Positions 21,347 to 31,889 of a stretch of 64,000 nucleotides of DNA are shown here, piece after piece. Position numbers and translations under genes: made by a program. Under the pieces are notes generated by a model, which did no database searches, was not told the origin of the DNA, and worked only from the letters and a program-made list of their open reading frames with translations. This stretch comes from Dendrolimus kikuchii. Taxonomy: Eukaryota; Arthropoda; Insecta; Lepidoptera; Lasiocampidae. Within the stretch, counting starts at the first letter, position 1. Each line of letters opens with the position of its first letter. The stretch spans positions 4,661,501 through 4,725,500 of the forward strand of contig CM034402.1 in the NCBI GenBank assembly GCA_019925095.2, in the 5' to 3' direction.

Positions 21347-21352
21347 TTTATT
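21347..21352 (-). terminator. poly(A) signal AATAAA of BAP-like gene c
   Basis: AATAAA on the minus strand lies 20 nt beyond the stop codon of the 200-residue frame. It implies a very short 3' untranslated region if used. Confidence 0.55.
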
Positions 21353-21371
21353 GGCGAAAGTTAGTCATCGA

Positions 21372-21974
21372 TCACAGCGCGTTCGACGTTTCCAGAATGT
21401 TGTTAAGGGTACTTCGGTTGTGAGCAAAGTCGGTGCTGTTAATCATCATTTTCAGCTGTTCCTTCAGTTCGTTCGCAAATAATATTGTTTCGTATGATAT
21501 TGATCTTTTGACACGCAACAAATTCGCTAGAATGTATTCAGGTGTCAGTTTTTTGTCACTATTCTGTTGCTTTACGATCAATGACTCGCTCCTTTTGTCT
21601 GTTATTGTAGCTAGATTCGCCGTGTAAGACAACAAAGCTCTCATTCCATATAAAACTATGACTAGGAATAGTGAAAATCCTGCTATCACATAATTCTTCT
21701 CTACTCGACTTAGCAATATCAGCTTCTCGTATTCGTTCAGATGACTGCTGAATATAAGTCGATGAATGTCCCGTAAAGGATTGTACATACCAAAATAGAT
21801 GACAGCAGTGAAGTAGATGTAGACTGAACAGTAATAATAGCGTTTGTATTCTAGAGTAATGGTATTGATCAAGTCCACGATTTCTCGGGTATCGTAGATG
21901 GGGTTCAACATAACCAGCAGAGCAATCATTTGTAGTAATAGAAGACAAGTGAGAATAATACAACTGCCGTCCAT
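21372..21974 (-). CDS. BAP29/BAP31-like ER membrane protein, paralogue c
   Basis: Intronless frame of 200 codons. Three hydrophobic segments are visible: residues 5-26, 46-64 and 95-114. The block K-N-Y-V-I-A-G-F-S-L-F at 93-103 matches the start of the third membrane segment in BAP31-family proteins (R-N-x-Y-I-x-G-F in typical members). N-P-L-R-D-I-H at 65-71 sits where the family has an A-I-R-E-x-R motif. Family members act in the ER membrane in export and quality control of membrane proteins. The C-terminal tail is basic and ends N-A-L, with no K-K-x-x retrieval signal and a much shorter tail than canonical BAP31. The start is the first Met of the frame, directly before the first membrane segment. 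It lies 469 bp downstream of paralogue b on the same strand. Strong divergence and lack of introns suggest a lineage-specific copy. Function is inferred from the family only. A pseudogene is unlikely because the frame is intact. Confidence 0.75.
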   Translation of the reverse strand: MDGSCIILTCLLLLQMIALLVMLNPIYDTREIVDLINTITLEYKRYYYCSVYIYFTAVIYFGMYNPLRDIHRLIFSSHLNEYEKLILLSRVEKNYVIAGFSLFLVIVLYGMRALLSYTANLATITDKRSESLIVKQQNSDKKLTPEYILANLLRVKRSISYETILFANELKEQLKMMINSTDFAHNRSTLNNILETSNAL

Positions 21975-22443
21975 CTTGCTGTTCTTGTTAGTCGAAGCGT
22001 TTAAATATCAGATAAATTCTTACGACATTGTCACGTTGTTTAGGAAAATGCTGGTGTATTTTTTTTTGTTCAATTTATTCTATCTAGAACCATGTTGATA
22101 GGGCGCCTGTCAATTTTGCTGACAAGATAGTGACAAGCGCGCAACATGTGTTCGTTTTGTGAATTCATTATTTTATTCTATTGTGGCTTTTGGATTGTGC
22201 GCTGTCAACCTAACACGCTATTGGACTTTTTGCTGGATACAGTGCTGTGTGCTATTAAAAAATGTGGCTATTTTCCGGACGAGCTAGCATGCTGATTGGT
22301 TATAGACAGAGTGGTGAAATTAAATACAAGGAAGGATTGAAATAAAAGTATAATCCGATATTCTCAAAAATTCACAGTTTATATAATAAACTCCTAAACA
22401 AATAATTTTAACGCTAACAAAACATTATACATACATTAATTTA
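21975..22443. other. intergenic region between BAP-like b and c
   Basis: Minus-strand promoter sequence for gene c would lie here. GATATTTAAAC about 30 nt before the ATG could serve as a TATA-like element. No canonical AATAAA was seen soon after the stop of gene b, only a TATAAA variant near 22378-22383. Confidence 0.35.
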
Positions 22444-22902
22444 TCAATACGTCATTGAACCCCGGACAGAAATTTGTGTGCCGTCCTCTTTAGTTAAAAT
22501 AGCATGTCGACACATCAGTTCAAATTCCAGCAACCTAGCAACAGTTATAAGAAACTGGGTTAATCTTTCAATAAGTAAAAGAAGGTAAATTGTCGTGAAG
22601 AAACATGTATAGGAAATTGATATGAGACTCAAATAAAATTCCCATATTAATACCGAGTCTTTGACATCTTCCAATAGGTTTTCATAGAAATTTCTCTCCC
22701 AAGATATCTCCAAGAATGTATTAAGAAAGAGGAAAAGTAATAAAAATAATATAACTTTTAAGGGATGAAGCATATGCTCTTGTAACCAATGCCAAAAATC
22801 TCTTATAAAATATGGTTCTTTTAAAGGTTTTAGTAGTGCAATCACTAAAAATAATTCGGTAAATAATAAAGATCCAACAAAAGCACTATATACGTTGATC
22901 AT
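22444..22902 (-). CDS. BAP29/BAP31-like membrane protein, paralogue b
   Basis: Intronless frame of 152 codons from the Met at 22900-22902. The frame is open upstream to 22998, but the extra 32 residues are basic, overlap the end of gene a in another frame and would precede the first membrane segment, so the internal Met is preferred. Hydrophobic segments are about residues 6-27, 48-66 and 84-111, the usual three-span layout. F-T-E-L-F-L-V-I-A-L-L at 14-24 resembles the Y-A-E-x-x-V-V-L-L segment of BAP31. The A-G-F-S block of the other two copies is not preserved, and the tail after the third span is only about 40 residues, ending S-M-T-Y. It starts 25 nt after the stop of gene a, too close for a separate promoter. 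This is the most divergent of the three, and homology rests on layout and position. Confidence 0.62.
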   Translation of the reverse strand: MINVYSAFVGSLLFTELFLVIALLKPLKEPYFIRDFWHWLQEHMLHPLKVILFLLLFLFLNTFLEISWERNFYENLLEDVKDSVLIWEFYLSLISISYTCFFTTIYLLLLIERLTQFLITVARLLEFELMCRHAILTKEDGTQISVRGSMTY

Positions 22903-22927
22903 CTTTAAAATAATTCTTTTCCCCAGA

Positions 22928-23686
22928 TTATTCGGGTCCAGGACTTTTACGTTCCTTTTTTTCACTATTATCACCTTCGTCGCCCTTATCACTGGCAACT
23001 GATTTTACATCAGCAGACTTTGCTTCTGTGATTTTGTCGACTTTTTTTGAAGACGACGCTTTATCGTTATCAATGTTTTCCTTTTTCTCTTTAAGGAATG
23101 TACGTATTCTTTTATGCTCTGTTCTATTTAAATTAGCTACAGAAGGCCAGTGGACAGATTCGTCAGAATGTTCTTCAAATGATTCCTCAATTATAAAAGA
23201 GTCTCTAGATACTTTTTCAGATTCAGTTTCTGTTGTAAATGTAATATCGATCAGTTCGTAACTACCCATTAAATTTGAGAATTCGTGTAATTTTGCCGAA
23301 AATATCACGTATTCATACAACCTCCATGCAACAAGAATATAAAACAGAGAGAATCCGGCTAACAGATAATTCCTTGTTGCATTTGTCGTGTTGATAACAC
23401 GCATTAGTTTCTGTTCAGGCGTTTCATTCTTTAACATCAAACGTGGATCTCTCGAGGCATGAAGTATCCTCATAGGCTTTAAAATTCCAAACACGATTAT
23501 GGTTGTAATACATATACCAAAGCCCCAGAGTAGGAATCGGTTCTGTTTCACTTTGTCAACGTATTGCTTCAAATTTTTCGAAATAGTTATGATGTCTATA
23601 AATGGTAATAATATGAATAAAATAGATATCATTTGCAAAATATTCGTTGTTATCAACATCACCGCTGGCAAATCTAATGTAAGCAT
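22928..23686 (-). CDS. BAP29/BAP31-like ER membrane protein, paralogue a
   Basis: Intronless frame of 252 codons, close to the usual family length. Membrane segments are about residues 7-30, 51-69 and 106-127. R-N-Y-L-L-A-G-F-S-L-F at 105-115 is the family signature at the third span, and L-L-P-F-I at 26-30 corresponds to the L-C-I-P-F-I-S-P end of the first span. L-K-P-M-R-I-L at 69-75 parallels the A-I-R-E position. The cytosolic tail from about 130 is acidic, then rich in Lys, Ser, Asp and Glu, and ends K-K-E-R-K-S-P-G-P-E. A terminal K-K-x-x retrieval signal is therefore absent, although a lysine pair lies near the end. Family proteins sit in the ER and escort membrane cargo. The substrate here is unknown. 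It is the first gene of a three-gene minus-strand cluster. The start is the first Met, immediately preceded by a tiny upstream frame. Confidence 0.8.
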   Translation of the reverse strand: MLTLDLPAVMLITTNILQMISILFILLPFIDIITISKNLKQYVDKVKQNRFLLWGFGICITTIIVFGILKPMRILHASRDPRLMLKNETPEQKLMRVINTTNATRNYLLAGFSLFYILVAWRLYEYVIFSAKLHEFSNLMGSYELIDITFTTETESEKVSRDSFIIEESFEEHSDESVHWPSVANLNRTEHKRIRTFLKEKKENIDNDKASSSKKVDKITEAKSADVKSVASDKGDEGDNSEKKERKSPGPE

Positions 23687-23687
23687 T

Positions 23688-23711
23688 TTACTTGTAAATT
23701 TTGAGACCCAT
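23688..23711 (-). promoter_or_regulatory. 7-residue upstream frame before BAP-like gene a
   Basis: ATG GGT ... AAG TAA reads on the minus strand and ends one nucleotide before the main ATG (TAA A ATG). If the transcript includes it, ribosomes would have to reinitiate or skip it. Whether it is transcribed is unknown. Confidence 0.4.
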
Positions 23712-23934
23712 ATTTTCTATATGTATTTGAGATGATTATCAAACCATTTTGAACGACTAATTGTCATGTCAAGATGGCGTTTTATCAATCATTATTTATT
23801 TTCTTGCAATAGAAACGAGCATAGAACCTACTTTATGATCTTATTTAATTATAATAACTAAAACATCGATATCAATTTAGAAATCAGTTGAATTCATTGG
23901 TGCCTTTCTCAGTATGAGTATAAATTTTTTACAT

Positions 23935-24060
23935 AATATATAACAAAGTCGCTTTCCGCGTCTGTCTGTCTGTATATCCGCTAACTCCTTTTAATCTACG
24001 CAACAGAATTTAAACTATTTTTATTCTAGCTTTTGCCTGCGGCTACCCTCGCGATATATA
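23935..24060 (+). mobile_element. Helitron-like fragment
   Basis: TCTGTCTGTCTGTATATCCG, CTACGCAACAG and CTAGCTTTTGCCTGCGGC occur in the same order at 37040-37145 and 40310-40450. Confidence 0.5.
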
Positions 24061-24640
24061 AAACCTAATTCAGTTTTTATGTAAGTGAAATAGAGATATC
24101 GACAAGCATTTGACCCGTATTTCCATAAAATATATGAATATGCACAGATCGTAGTGTTTATTAATGGAAACTATTTATTATGGAAATATACAGAACGAAA
24201 CTAGTATAGTATGTAGAATAAAAGTGTATGCAGATGCCATGACTAGGAAACTCATAGTAGTTGATTTGTTTATATGACTTAAACATTGTCCCCTTTTTTA
24301 TTGACGAGGGAAAACTATGAAAAAGTAATTTTATGTTCACCTCCTTTGACGAGCAAACACCTTCCTTCCTCATGATTGAATTCGTTATCAAACCCCACAA
24401 TGTCGTATCGGAATCGAACTTGTAACGGCCTATTTACGTAGCTATGAAACAAAATAACCGTCGACAAAGCACCTACATTTTGTTAGAGCGTGTTGCCACA
24501 GAACAAATCGTTAATAGTGGGAAAAAATAGTTCAAACCTTTCAAAACTCAATACATTTTCACATCAATACTACATTTATAATATTTACAAAAATCACTTC
24601 ACATAATATATATTATCATGTGATAATATGTAAATGTGTA
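24061..24640. other. no recognised feature
   Basis: AT-rich sequence. The 79-codon minus frame at 24161-24400 has no recognisable motif. Confidence 0.3.
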
Positions 24641-24905
24641 AAATCTTAGTAGCTTAGTGGTTAAGGAACCTGAGTTTTATTCTAAGGACGTTGTATTGAA
24701 TCCTAAACTGAAATATCCACTATTTATGCATTTTTACAAACTAATATGCATACTATTAGAATTACCACATACTGGTGTTAAAGGAAAATATCTGCACTGC
24801 AAATCGAGATAGCTTGTGCTGAAGTCGTCAAACCGCTTTAGACAAATATGAAGGATATATATTTCGTCCTTCTGAAAAAGGGGAGGTCCATACCCAATAT
24901 TTATT
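24640..24905 (+). mobile_element. SINE-F copy 3, strongly diverged
   Basis: TTAGTAGCTTAGTGGTTAAG stands at the head. CTAATATGCATACTATTAGA, ATTACCACATACTGGTGTTA and CTGCAAATCGAGATAGC follow the order of the other SINE-F copies, but the B box is degraded. Confidence 0.6.
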
Positions 24906-25202
24906 TATTTATTAACTTACAAACATCACTGTCATTACAATTGTCACCAATACGATAGCGTGGTACACATAATACATTATATATACATATTCAATCGTCA
25001 TAACATATGATATAGTATACACTTCTTGTGAATTCAATCACAGCTTAATAATACATCAATACTAAATAAACTAAAATTATTCTTAAGACGTACTTTTAAC
25101 CTAATCTTAAAAGCAGACAATATTCTATATTAATATGCTCATATTACAATACATGTAGCTGTAACTTGTATGTATGCAAAATAAACACTTGGCAAATACT
25201 CA

Positions 25203-25503
25203 GCAAATGTCGTGGTAGTTTAATGGCTAGCGCACGCGTCCCAAATTCAAGGGGCGCAGGTTCGAATTCTGGCCGGAACGCATGTACCACATAGGCAATT
25301 TTCTGACCTAATGTGCATATTATTACAATTACCACGTGTTAACAGCGGTGAAGGGAAACATCGTGATGAAACCTGCACATCGATATAACCGATGTGTTAA
25401 ACCTACCAAGCCACCATGAACAAGCGTGGCGGGTAACCTGTCCATTCCCCAATAGTGGGTAAGCACGAGCCCAGCAATGGAAAGTTATAGGCTGTTATTA
25501 TAT
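25203..25503 (+). mobile_element. SINE-F copy 4, 9-bp target duplication
   Basis: Head TCGTGGTAGTTTAATGGCTA, B box GGTTCGAATTC, end GGCTGTTATTATA. AAATACTCA flanks it at 25194-25202 and 25504-25512. Confidence 0.9.
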
Positions 25504-25512
25504 AAATACTCA

Positions 25513-26339
25513 ACGGCAGCACTAATCGATATATTCATTCACTACTGAAAGATATTATACTATGGTCATATTTTCAGTCTGTACTAGGTATACATAACAG
25601 GTAGAAGCTACATGTGTGCAAAAGAGAGGGTGTGCTACCGTTGTTTGTACACGGTTTCTGCACGTGACTACCCCTTATAGGATGTTATTAGGGTTGGTGA
25701 GTTGTGTTAAAGCTTTTTCAACCCTTCATTACGGTCTTATCTTCAATTTATGGAAGCCTGGTAGTTTTCTATGATTAAATACAATTATAATCATTTAATC
25801 AGTAACCTCCTGATAAAATAAAAATGTTACTAACTTTTTATTACGTGTCGTAGTCATTTTCGAAAATTTTCTAATATTTGTACGTTGGTCTTTGTAAATC
25901 AACAGTTATTTTTCTTGGAAACTACTGATTCTACATGCATGAAGTTTGACAAATAGATATACTCTATAGCATGTTACAATAGTAGATTGTTACACGAGAG
26001 GTGAAAGTGGCCTATTTAGATACGAGATAGTTTAGCGCACAAGAGTAGCGAGTGCTCAAATACTTCGAGTGCCTAAATAGGCATTTCACTAGAGATTAAT
26101 GAACACTCTGCTTTTCATTTTGAATATGAGGAAAGTAAATAAAAACTGATTAGTTAAACAAACAACTACTTCTCAAATTAAATCAAGCGTTAAATCCATG
26201 TCTAAATCTGATGACTTCATTTAATATGTCATATGAAACGTCAAACAATTTTGTGTTTCTGTGGCATTCTACCAGCCAGTTTTTTTTTGTAACTGCTGAT
26301 ATCAAATTTATGTAAATAATAATTTAATGAAAAGTAATA
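25513..26339. other. no recognised feature
   Basis: Mixed AT-rich sequence with no matched repeat or convincing frame. Confidence 0.35.
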
Positions 26340-26904
26340 TTTTCTTATATTTTCGCGACTTGTATACATAAAAAAACTACGTTTTAACGGTTTTAAGCGC
26401 AGTAATTTATTTGATTTTGGTTATGCCGACGTTTGACGTGATCACGGAAGACAATTTTTTTTTTTATTGCAGGAGATCAGTAGACAGGCAGACTGTCCAC
26501 TTGATGGAAAGCGGTTATCATCGCCTATGGAAATTTGCAACACCAAAATTGCTACAAATGCGCTGCTGCTCTCTTATGGGAGACTGGAACCTGGTCACCA
26601 ATGCCGGAATACAACTCAAGGTTGTTATGGCGACATATTTTAGACCAGGGGTGGTAGCCATCCAGTCGGGCAAATGCCCTACCACCTGGCTGTGGGTTGT
26701 GAAGTCGCCTCTTACGACAGGCCGCCCGGCCGCAGGAAATTGTATTCTTTCTCCGTTCCTGCACGGATAATATGTCAATTGTCAACGAGTATTGTTAAAG
26801 TTCTATTTAGCCTACCGCCAACTTGTTCATTTTAACGTCAGATTAACCAAAATCAAATAAATTACCGCGCTCAAAACCGTTAAAACGTAGTTTTATTATT
26901 AGCG
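26340..26904. mobile_element. Foldback-B split by SINE-A
   Basis: The left arm is 26340-26454 and the remainder 26770-26904, including GTCAACGAGTATTGTTAAAG and the distal right arm ACCGCGCTCAAAACCGTTAA. SINE-A copy 10 broke the left arm after ACGGAAGACAA. Confidence 0.75.
26455..26769 (-). mobile_element. SINE-A copy 10 (full length)
   Basis: T run, TTGCAGGAGATCAGTAGACA, and the complete body to CCTGCACGGATA. Well preserved, so the nesting in Foldback-B is probably recent. Confidence 0.9.
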
Positions 26905-27138
26905 AAAAGTAATTTATAAGTATAAAATGATGTTACAAAATTGTTGATATTTTTTATTACAATTGTTGATGTTTTTGAGACATGAGTCACATGTATTATC
27001 TATGTTTCGCATAGTTATTGAAATTTTTTGACAGCAGACAAAATCATATCATCATCCCTGTGATTAGGCAACTCCAAGTGTACTTTCAGAATATGAGAAA
27101 CTAAAAAATATATAGCAAAATCGGAAACAAAAAGGCTC

Positions 27139-27224
27139 TGATGGCGACGATGGTCTATAGGCGATAGTAAATACCTTCCATTAGTCGAACCGTCGGCCTG
27201 TTTCCCAACTTCGCAATAAAAGAA
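27139..27224 (+). mobile_element. SINE-A copy 11, tail only
   Basis: GGCGATAGTAAATACCTTCC and TTCGCAATAAAAG match the last quarter of the family with many changes. Confidence 0.5.
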
Positions 27225-27596
27225 TAAGACGAGTACGAGTATATAGTTTTGCAAATCTTGAAAAAACATGACAAAGCTTCATAAATACTTCTTAATGAAG
27301 TCAATATGCAGCTTGTAGCAATATTATCACCCAAATTCGTAAAAATAGAGTCTGGGGTTGGGACAAAATTTTAAACTCTGGTAGGATTCCGAGAAGTTTT
27401 AAAAGACACTTTTTTTTAATCGACTTCCTCCGCCATATATCAGGGCAGAGCCCTTTTTTGTTCCTTATTTTCTTTTATTATATTCTACTTTTGAGGGGTA
27501 AATAATTGTGGGCGTCAATTCTTTATTATTCCTTTTCTTTCTTTTATTTTTGTCATTTTTCATTTTTTCTTATCTTATTTCTAATATCTTATTTTT
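27225..27596. other. no recognised feature
   Basis: TTTTTTTTAATCGACTTCCT near 27410 resembles the end of P elements. The following pyrimidine-rich stretch (27460-27590) is low complexity. Confidence 0.35.
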
Positions 27597-27765
27597 GATC
27601 GTGTACTAGCAGAAGGTGATGTCAGGAGCCTTAAGAATAGACGAGCGTGCTTGACAAGAGTTATGAATGTTAAAGAAGCAAGTGAGGTGTGTAAGAATAA
27701 GCCTAAATGGCGCTCTGCTGTTCGTGCCTACCCCGCAAGGGAACTGACGTGAAGTTATGTATGTT
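27597..27765 (+). mobile_element. LINE-C 3' fragment c
   Basis: It starts within G-A-T-C-G-T-G-T-A-C-T-A-G-C, codes the last 45 or so residues of the family (E-A-S-E-V-C-K-N-K-P-K-W) and ends at GTGAAGTTATGTATG. The flanks share TTATTT. Confidence 0.8.
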
Positions 27766-27872
27766 ATTTATAATACATTTTCTTATATTATTATTCTATT
27801 ATATAAAAGACACATTCAAAGCAGAATGGTTTAAAAAGTTTCATTGAGTAGCTTTTGACGTACAGGATAATA

Positions 27873-28262
27873 TCTTTATACATAAAAACCACTTGCTGTT
27901 CGTTAGTTTCGCTACAACTCGAGAACGGCTGGACTGATTTGGCTAATTTTGATTTTGAATTATTTGTGGAAGTCCAGGGATGGTTTAAAAGGTGAGTAAA
28001 TATGCAAAAAATGCTTGGAATATAGTAAAAACAACAATTTCGCTTTCCCTTACAAACTATTCCTACCTGTCAAACATTTGATGTTCATCTCGTCGTTTAG
28101 AAATCAATTAAATTTAAAAGTCGTTCAGAAGTCAAATTAAATTTAAAAGTGAAATTTTTTTGGTTTTGAATGTCAAGTGTTTGATGTTCGACCCGTCGTT
28201 CAGAAATTAACGTTTTTTATTTATTGATTCTGAGGCGGTACGAAGTTTGCCGGGTCAGTTAG
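27873..28262 (+). mobile_element. Helitron-G-like copy
   Basis: It starts TCTTTATACATAAAAACCAC after A and ends GCCGGGTCAGTTAG before T. GAACGGCTGGACTGATTTGG is the usual conserved block. An internal stretch with GTCGTT and AAATTAAATTTAAAAGT is repeated. Confidence 0.6.
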
Positions 28263-28814
28263 TATTCAATAATTATCATTTTCCAAGCAGAAACAATTAT
28301 TAAAGTCAGACTGGAAAAAAATCTGAACGTTATACTTTTGGAATCTTTTAGTTCGAATCAGCCCCCGTGACTGTATATTCACATTTTAAATTCAATGTAC
28401 AAAACTGAGACCCCCAACAAATATTATATTATATTATAGACAGATTACAGAAAGAATATAGAATATTATACGTCATCCTATCTTTCTTAATCACATCCAT
28501 TACCCACATCGGATCCAATTATGCTGAACTGTTGATATTGCGGACACCGATATTTTCATCACAAACGGCTACAATGTGTACTGATCGGAGCTAATCGATT
28601 TATGGCGGTAGAATAAGTACGTCAATTAATTAATAAAGAGTTGTTTACAGGGCGGCAAAATAAAGTACAAAATAATAGGGGCGCCACTTTCGCAAAGTTA
28701 TCTCTAACAACTCCAATATTGGGTAAAGACTAATTTCGATACTTACTAGTAATTTTTAGTACCTATTTACCTACTATATCAAATATCTTGTAAGTATCAT
28801 TGCTTTAGTTACAA
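28263..28814. other. no recognised feature
   Basis: No gene or matched repeat. Confidence 0.3.
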
Positions 28815-28827
28815 TGTATTGTAAGCA

Positions 28828-29064
28828 TATACAATGCAAAAGTGGATGGATGCAGAAATCGTGGAAGGCCACGACACACCTTCCATGATCAAATTGATCG
28901 TGTACTAGCGGAGGATGATGTCAGGAGCCTTAAAAACAGACGAGTGTGCATGACAAGAGTTATGAATGTCAAAGAAGCAAGTGAGGTGTGTAAGAATGGG
29001 CCTAAATGGCGCTCTGTTGTTCGTGCCTACCTCGCAAGGGAACTGGCGTGAAGTTATGTATGTA
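28828..29064 (+). mobile_element. LINE-C 3' fragment d, 13-bp target duplication
   Basis: The frame from 28842 codes G-C-R-N-R-G-R-P-R-H-T-F and the family end. TGTATTGTAAGCA flanks it at 28815-28827 and 29065-29077, the first bases overlapping the TATG tail. Confidence 0.88.
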
Positions 29065-29097
29065 TGTATTGTAAGCAAGAGTGTTAACAAATTGTGA

Positions 29098-29215
29098 TAG
29101 TTAACGGAACGGGACGGATGATGTGCGAGCGAGATAGAGCAACTATTAATATGTGCGCAAATCAGTAGTTCGTTGTCCACTGCGATGACTAGACGTATGT
29201 AGCTCCCATAATTTA
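29098..29215 (-). repeat. K repeat, copy 2
   Basis: Reverse complement of the block at 5560-5720, including GCTCGCACATCATCCG and GACAACGAACTACTGA. Confidence 0.6.
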
Positions 29216-30119
29216 ATAAAGAGAAGCTAAACTAACCATTACAAACCTATCATGTCGGCAGTTTTTTGGTAAATATTGACGAATTATAACCAAAAAGATT
29301 TTTGTTCCAAATTTCTTCTCCATCCTTGGTAAACTTTAAAAATTAACTGCTCACGTGAAAATTGGTATTGTTACATGCGTATTTAGTTATCTTTAGCAGA
29401 TTTTAGACTCGGATCAACGTTAAAACTTAAATAACAAGGATAAATTCGCTTTATGATTCACTGGCCTGGATTACAGATAAATTATTGCCAGAAGACAAAA
29501 ATATTATAATTATTAATTAATTAATTAAAATTAATTATTATGTATACAAGTCGTTAAAATATTACAAAAATATTAGTTCATTTTCTAGACATTTTGGTCG
29601 ACTTGTAATTGAGGTTTTTACAGCGTCTGTAATATAATAAATCTAATAAGGGCGTCGACTTGGTACAATACATTTCAGGATGAGAAAAAATTCACGGGAG
29701 CTAATTCGGACCATCAGATTACAATACTATAACTTTTTGCATTTTTGTCTGTTAGAGCGTCATGTGAAAAGTAGTATACAGATTGAAATGAAACTTGAAT
29801 GAGCTAGCTTATATTCCAAATCAACACTTAGGATACATTTTATTCCGATAAATGACATCGTTCCTGTGCGATAGAAGAATACAGGCCAACAGGCGGCGCT
29901 GCGCTCGTATTTTACAAATCACTAACCAATAAATAGGTCGTCCTCATAGCAACGCGATCGAAATTTTGCTGGTAGTGACTAAAAATTTCGAGAATTTCAG
30001 AAGCGGTGGTCAACTCATTATTTTCAATAATCTGTGAGATTAACACTTTATTGTACACCAAAATAAACATTTCCAATAACGTCATTAATAAATAACATTT
30101 AAAACTAAACTGCCTATTA

Positions 30120-30300
30120 CAATAATGCTTAAATTTAATGTATTTTTTTTACACTATACATAATTAATATAATGTATACACTAAAATATATACACTTAAA
30201 TATAATACAGAAAGAAAAAAATAATGAATTAAATACGGGTCCCATTTCTTTGTCTGTTGGGAACGTTCCCAAAATGCTACCCAAGTTACTCCTCTTGATG
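30120..30300 (+). repeat. M hairpin repeat, copy 3 (hairpin degraded)
   Basis: A-rich lead, GGGTCCCATTTCTTTGTCTG, GGGAACGTTCCCAAAATGCT. A related short copy is at 31480-31540. Confidence 0.5.
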
Positions 30301-30307
30301 GCAACGT

Positions 30308-30535
30308 TTTTTTTATTGAAAACAGGAAGATGGTCAAGCTAATGGAAAGTGTTTACCGCCGCCTATAGATGTTTACAACGCGAGGAGTGAAGTGATCGTG
30401 TCGCCAGCCTTTAAGAGGAGACAAGAGGAATGGGATAGAAAGATGAGACAACACGATTGGAATGGAAAAGATGGAATAAGGAGATGGGATAGGAAAGATG
30501 AGATAGGTGGAAGGGGAAGTGGGTCATTGGAACTC
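30308..30535 (-). repeat. second SINE-like family, copy 1
   Basis: GATGGTCAAGCTAATGGAAA, CCGCCTATAGATGTTTACAA and AGGAGATGGGATAGG are shared in order with 54580-54770. The first part resembles the tail side of SINE-A, so this may be a related family with another body. Confidence 0.5.
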
Positions 30536-30689
30536 ACGCTCATCGTACGAAACATGACTAGCTCAAGGCTAATTGTTTCAGCTGATTATTTTGTAAAGGC
30601 GTGGTCCTAAGAGTAATAATCTAGATAATGGATTCCAGCGTGACTCTACTGCGTCAACATGGCTTATTTGTTGCCCTAAATAAAACCAT

Positions 30690-31027
30690 TGGTCCACAAG
30701 TTCCAAGTCGCTCAACGGGCTATGAAGCGAGCTATGTTAGGTAAAATTAGAAATGAGGATATCCGTAAGAGAACCAAGGTAACCGACATAGCTCGCGAAA
30801 TTAGGAAGTTGAAGTGGCAGTGGGCTGGTCACATCTGCCGCAGGACCGATGGCGTATGGAGCAGACGACTCCTGGAGTGGAGACCGCGTGTCGGTAAATG
30901 TAGTATCGGACGTCCTCCAGCCCGATGGGCCGACGACCTGAGCAAGGTCGCCGGTAGGCGCTGGATGAGGAAGTCAGAGGACAAGGATGAGTGGCGCCGA
31001 CTTGGGGAGGCCTACGTCCAGCAGTGA
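30690..31027 (+). mobile_element. RTE/Jockey-type LINE C-terminal fragment
   Basis: The frame 30689-31027 reads V-A-Q-R-A-M-K-R-A-M-L-G, then K-W-Q-W-A-G-H-I-C-R-R, then L-E-W-R-P-R and G-R-P-P-A-R-W-A-D-D-L, then A-G-R-R-W-M and E-A-Y-V-Q-Q at the stop. This is the standard C-terminal end of a large insect LINE family. It is a dead 5'-truncated copy but still open over 112 codons, so it is relatively young. Confidence 0.88.
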
Positions 31028-31889
31028 ACTGCGAATGGCTGACGACGAAATAAATACCAGTCACGTGATATTCAATTTTGAAATAAATATTTTCATTAGA
31101 GAAACTAACCACCCTTCCCTGCATATATATGCGTATAAGCTAACATATAGCCAGATTAATGTAATTAACTATGAAATTCATTAAACAACCCTCGCGCCAT
31201 GTGCTACGTTGTGTTAACGATAAAATCTTTCAATTAATTACGAATATGGTAGCGTTACTTAAATGAACAAACTCATTATTTTCCATTCGTTTACTTTAAA
31301 TATATCTCCGATATATCATTGTGGGTTGTGATTTTTGAGCTTGTATCCAAAGACTTGTTTAATTGAATATTGATCACACAAAGCTTTCGTAGAAATTGTA
31401 TATACATAGTTTACACTCCAAATAGGTACTTACAATTAGAATTTGTATAGACATCAAAAATATGCTTATAATAATAAATAGATCCCAAATCACAGTTTGT
31501 TGGAAACGTTCCCAAAACGCATTACCACACTGGATATACAATATTTTTGATAGTGTTTTCTCTTACATTTCTTACTAGTAGAACTTTCGCAGTTTATATA
31601 AAAATTAATATAGTCTACTCTAATCATCACCAAATAAATATTATAATTGTTCACTAACATTTTGTTATAACATAGCTAGTACAAGATAATCCAATAAGAT
31701 TGAAATGTATATATCTGTTTGATGCCAAAATAAATGGTGAAATGAAAATATTCCTTTTTAACAAAAACAGACTTCAGACTAAAACGAAAAAAAATAATAT
31801 TTAACCTACTTCTTTTTACAACATTTGGAAGTCGATGTGAATTAAAACATAAAAATCAATATATTTTGTAACTTTTTTGTTGCATGTTT
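31028..31889. other. no recognised feature apart from a short M repeat
   Basis: GGAAACGTTCCCAAAACGCA near 31500 is M-related. The remainder is AT-rich. Confidence 0.35.

Noticed and set aside
21559..21963. 134-codon frame overlapping BAP-like gene c
   Set aside because: Same strand but other phase; the 200-codon frame carries the family motif and membrane layout.
22903..22998. Upstream extension of BAP-like gene b (32 residues)
   Set aside because: Overlaps the coding end of gene a and adds a basic stretch before the first membrane span, where family proteins begin directly.
26411..26785. Frames of 77-119 codons across SINE-A copies (also at 472, 3646, 10853, 49219, 56486)
   Set aside because: They recur wherever the repeat lies, in either orientation and with varying breaks, so they reflect the repeat and not genes.
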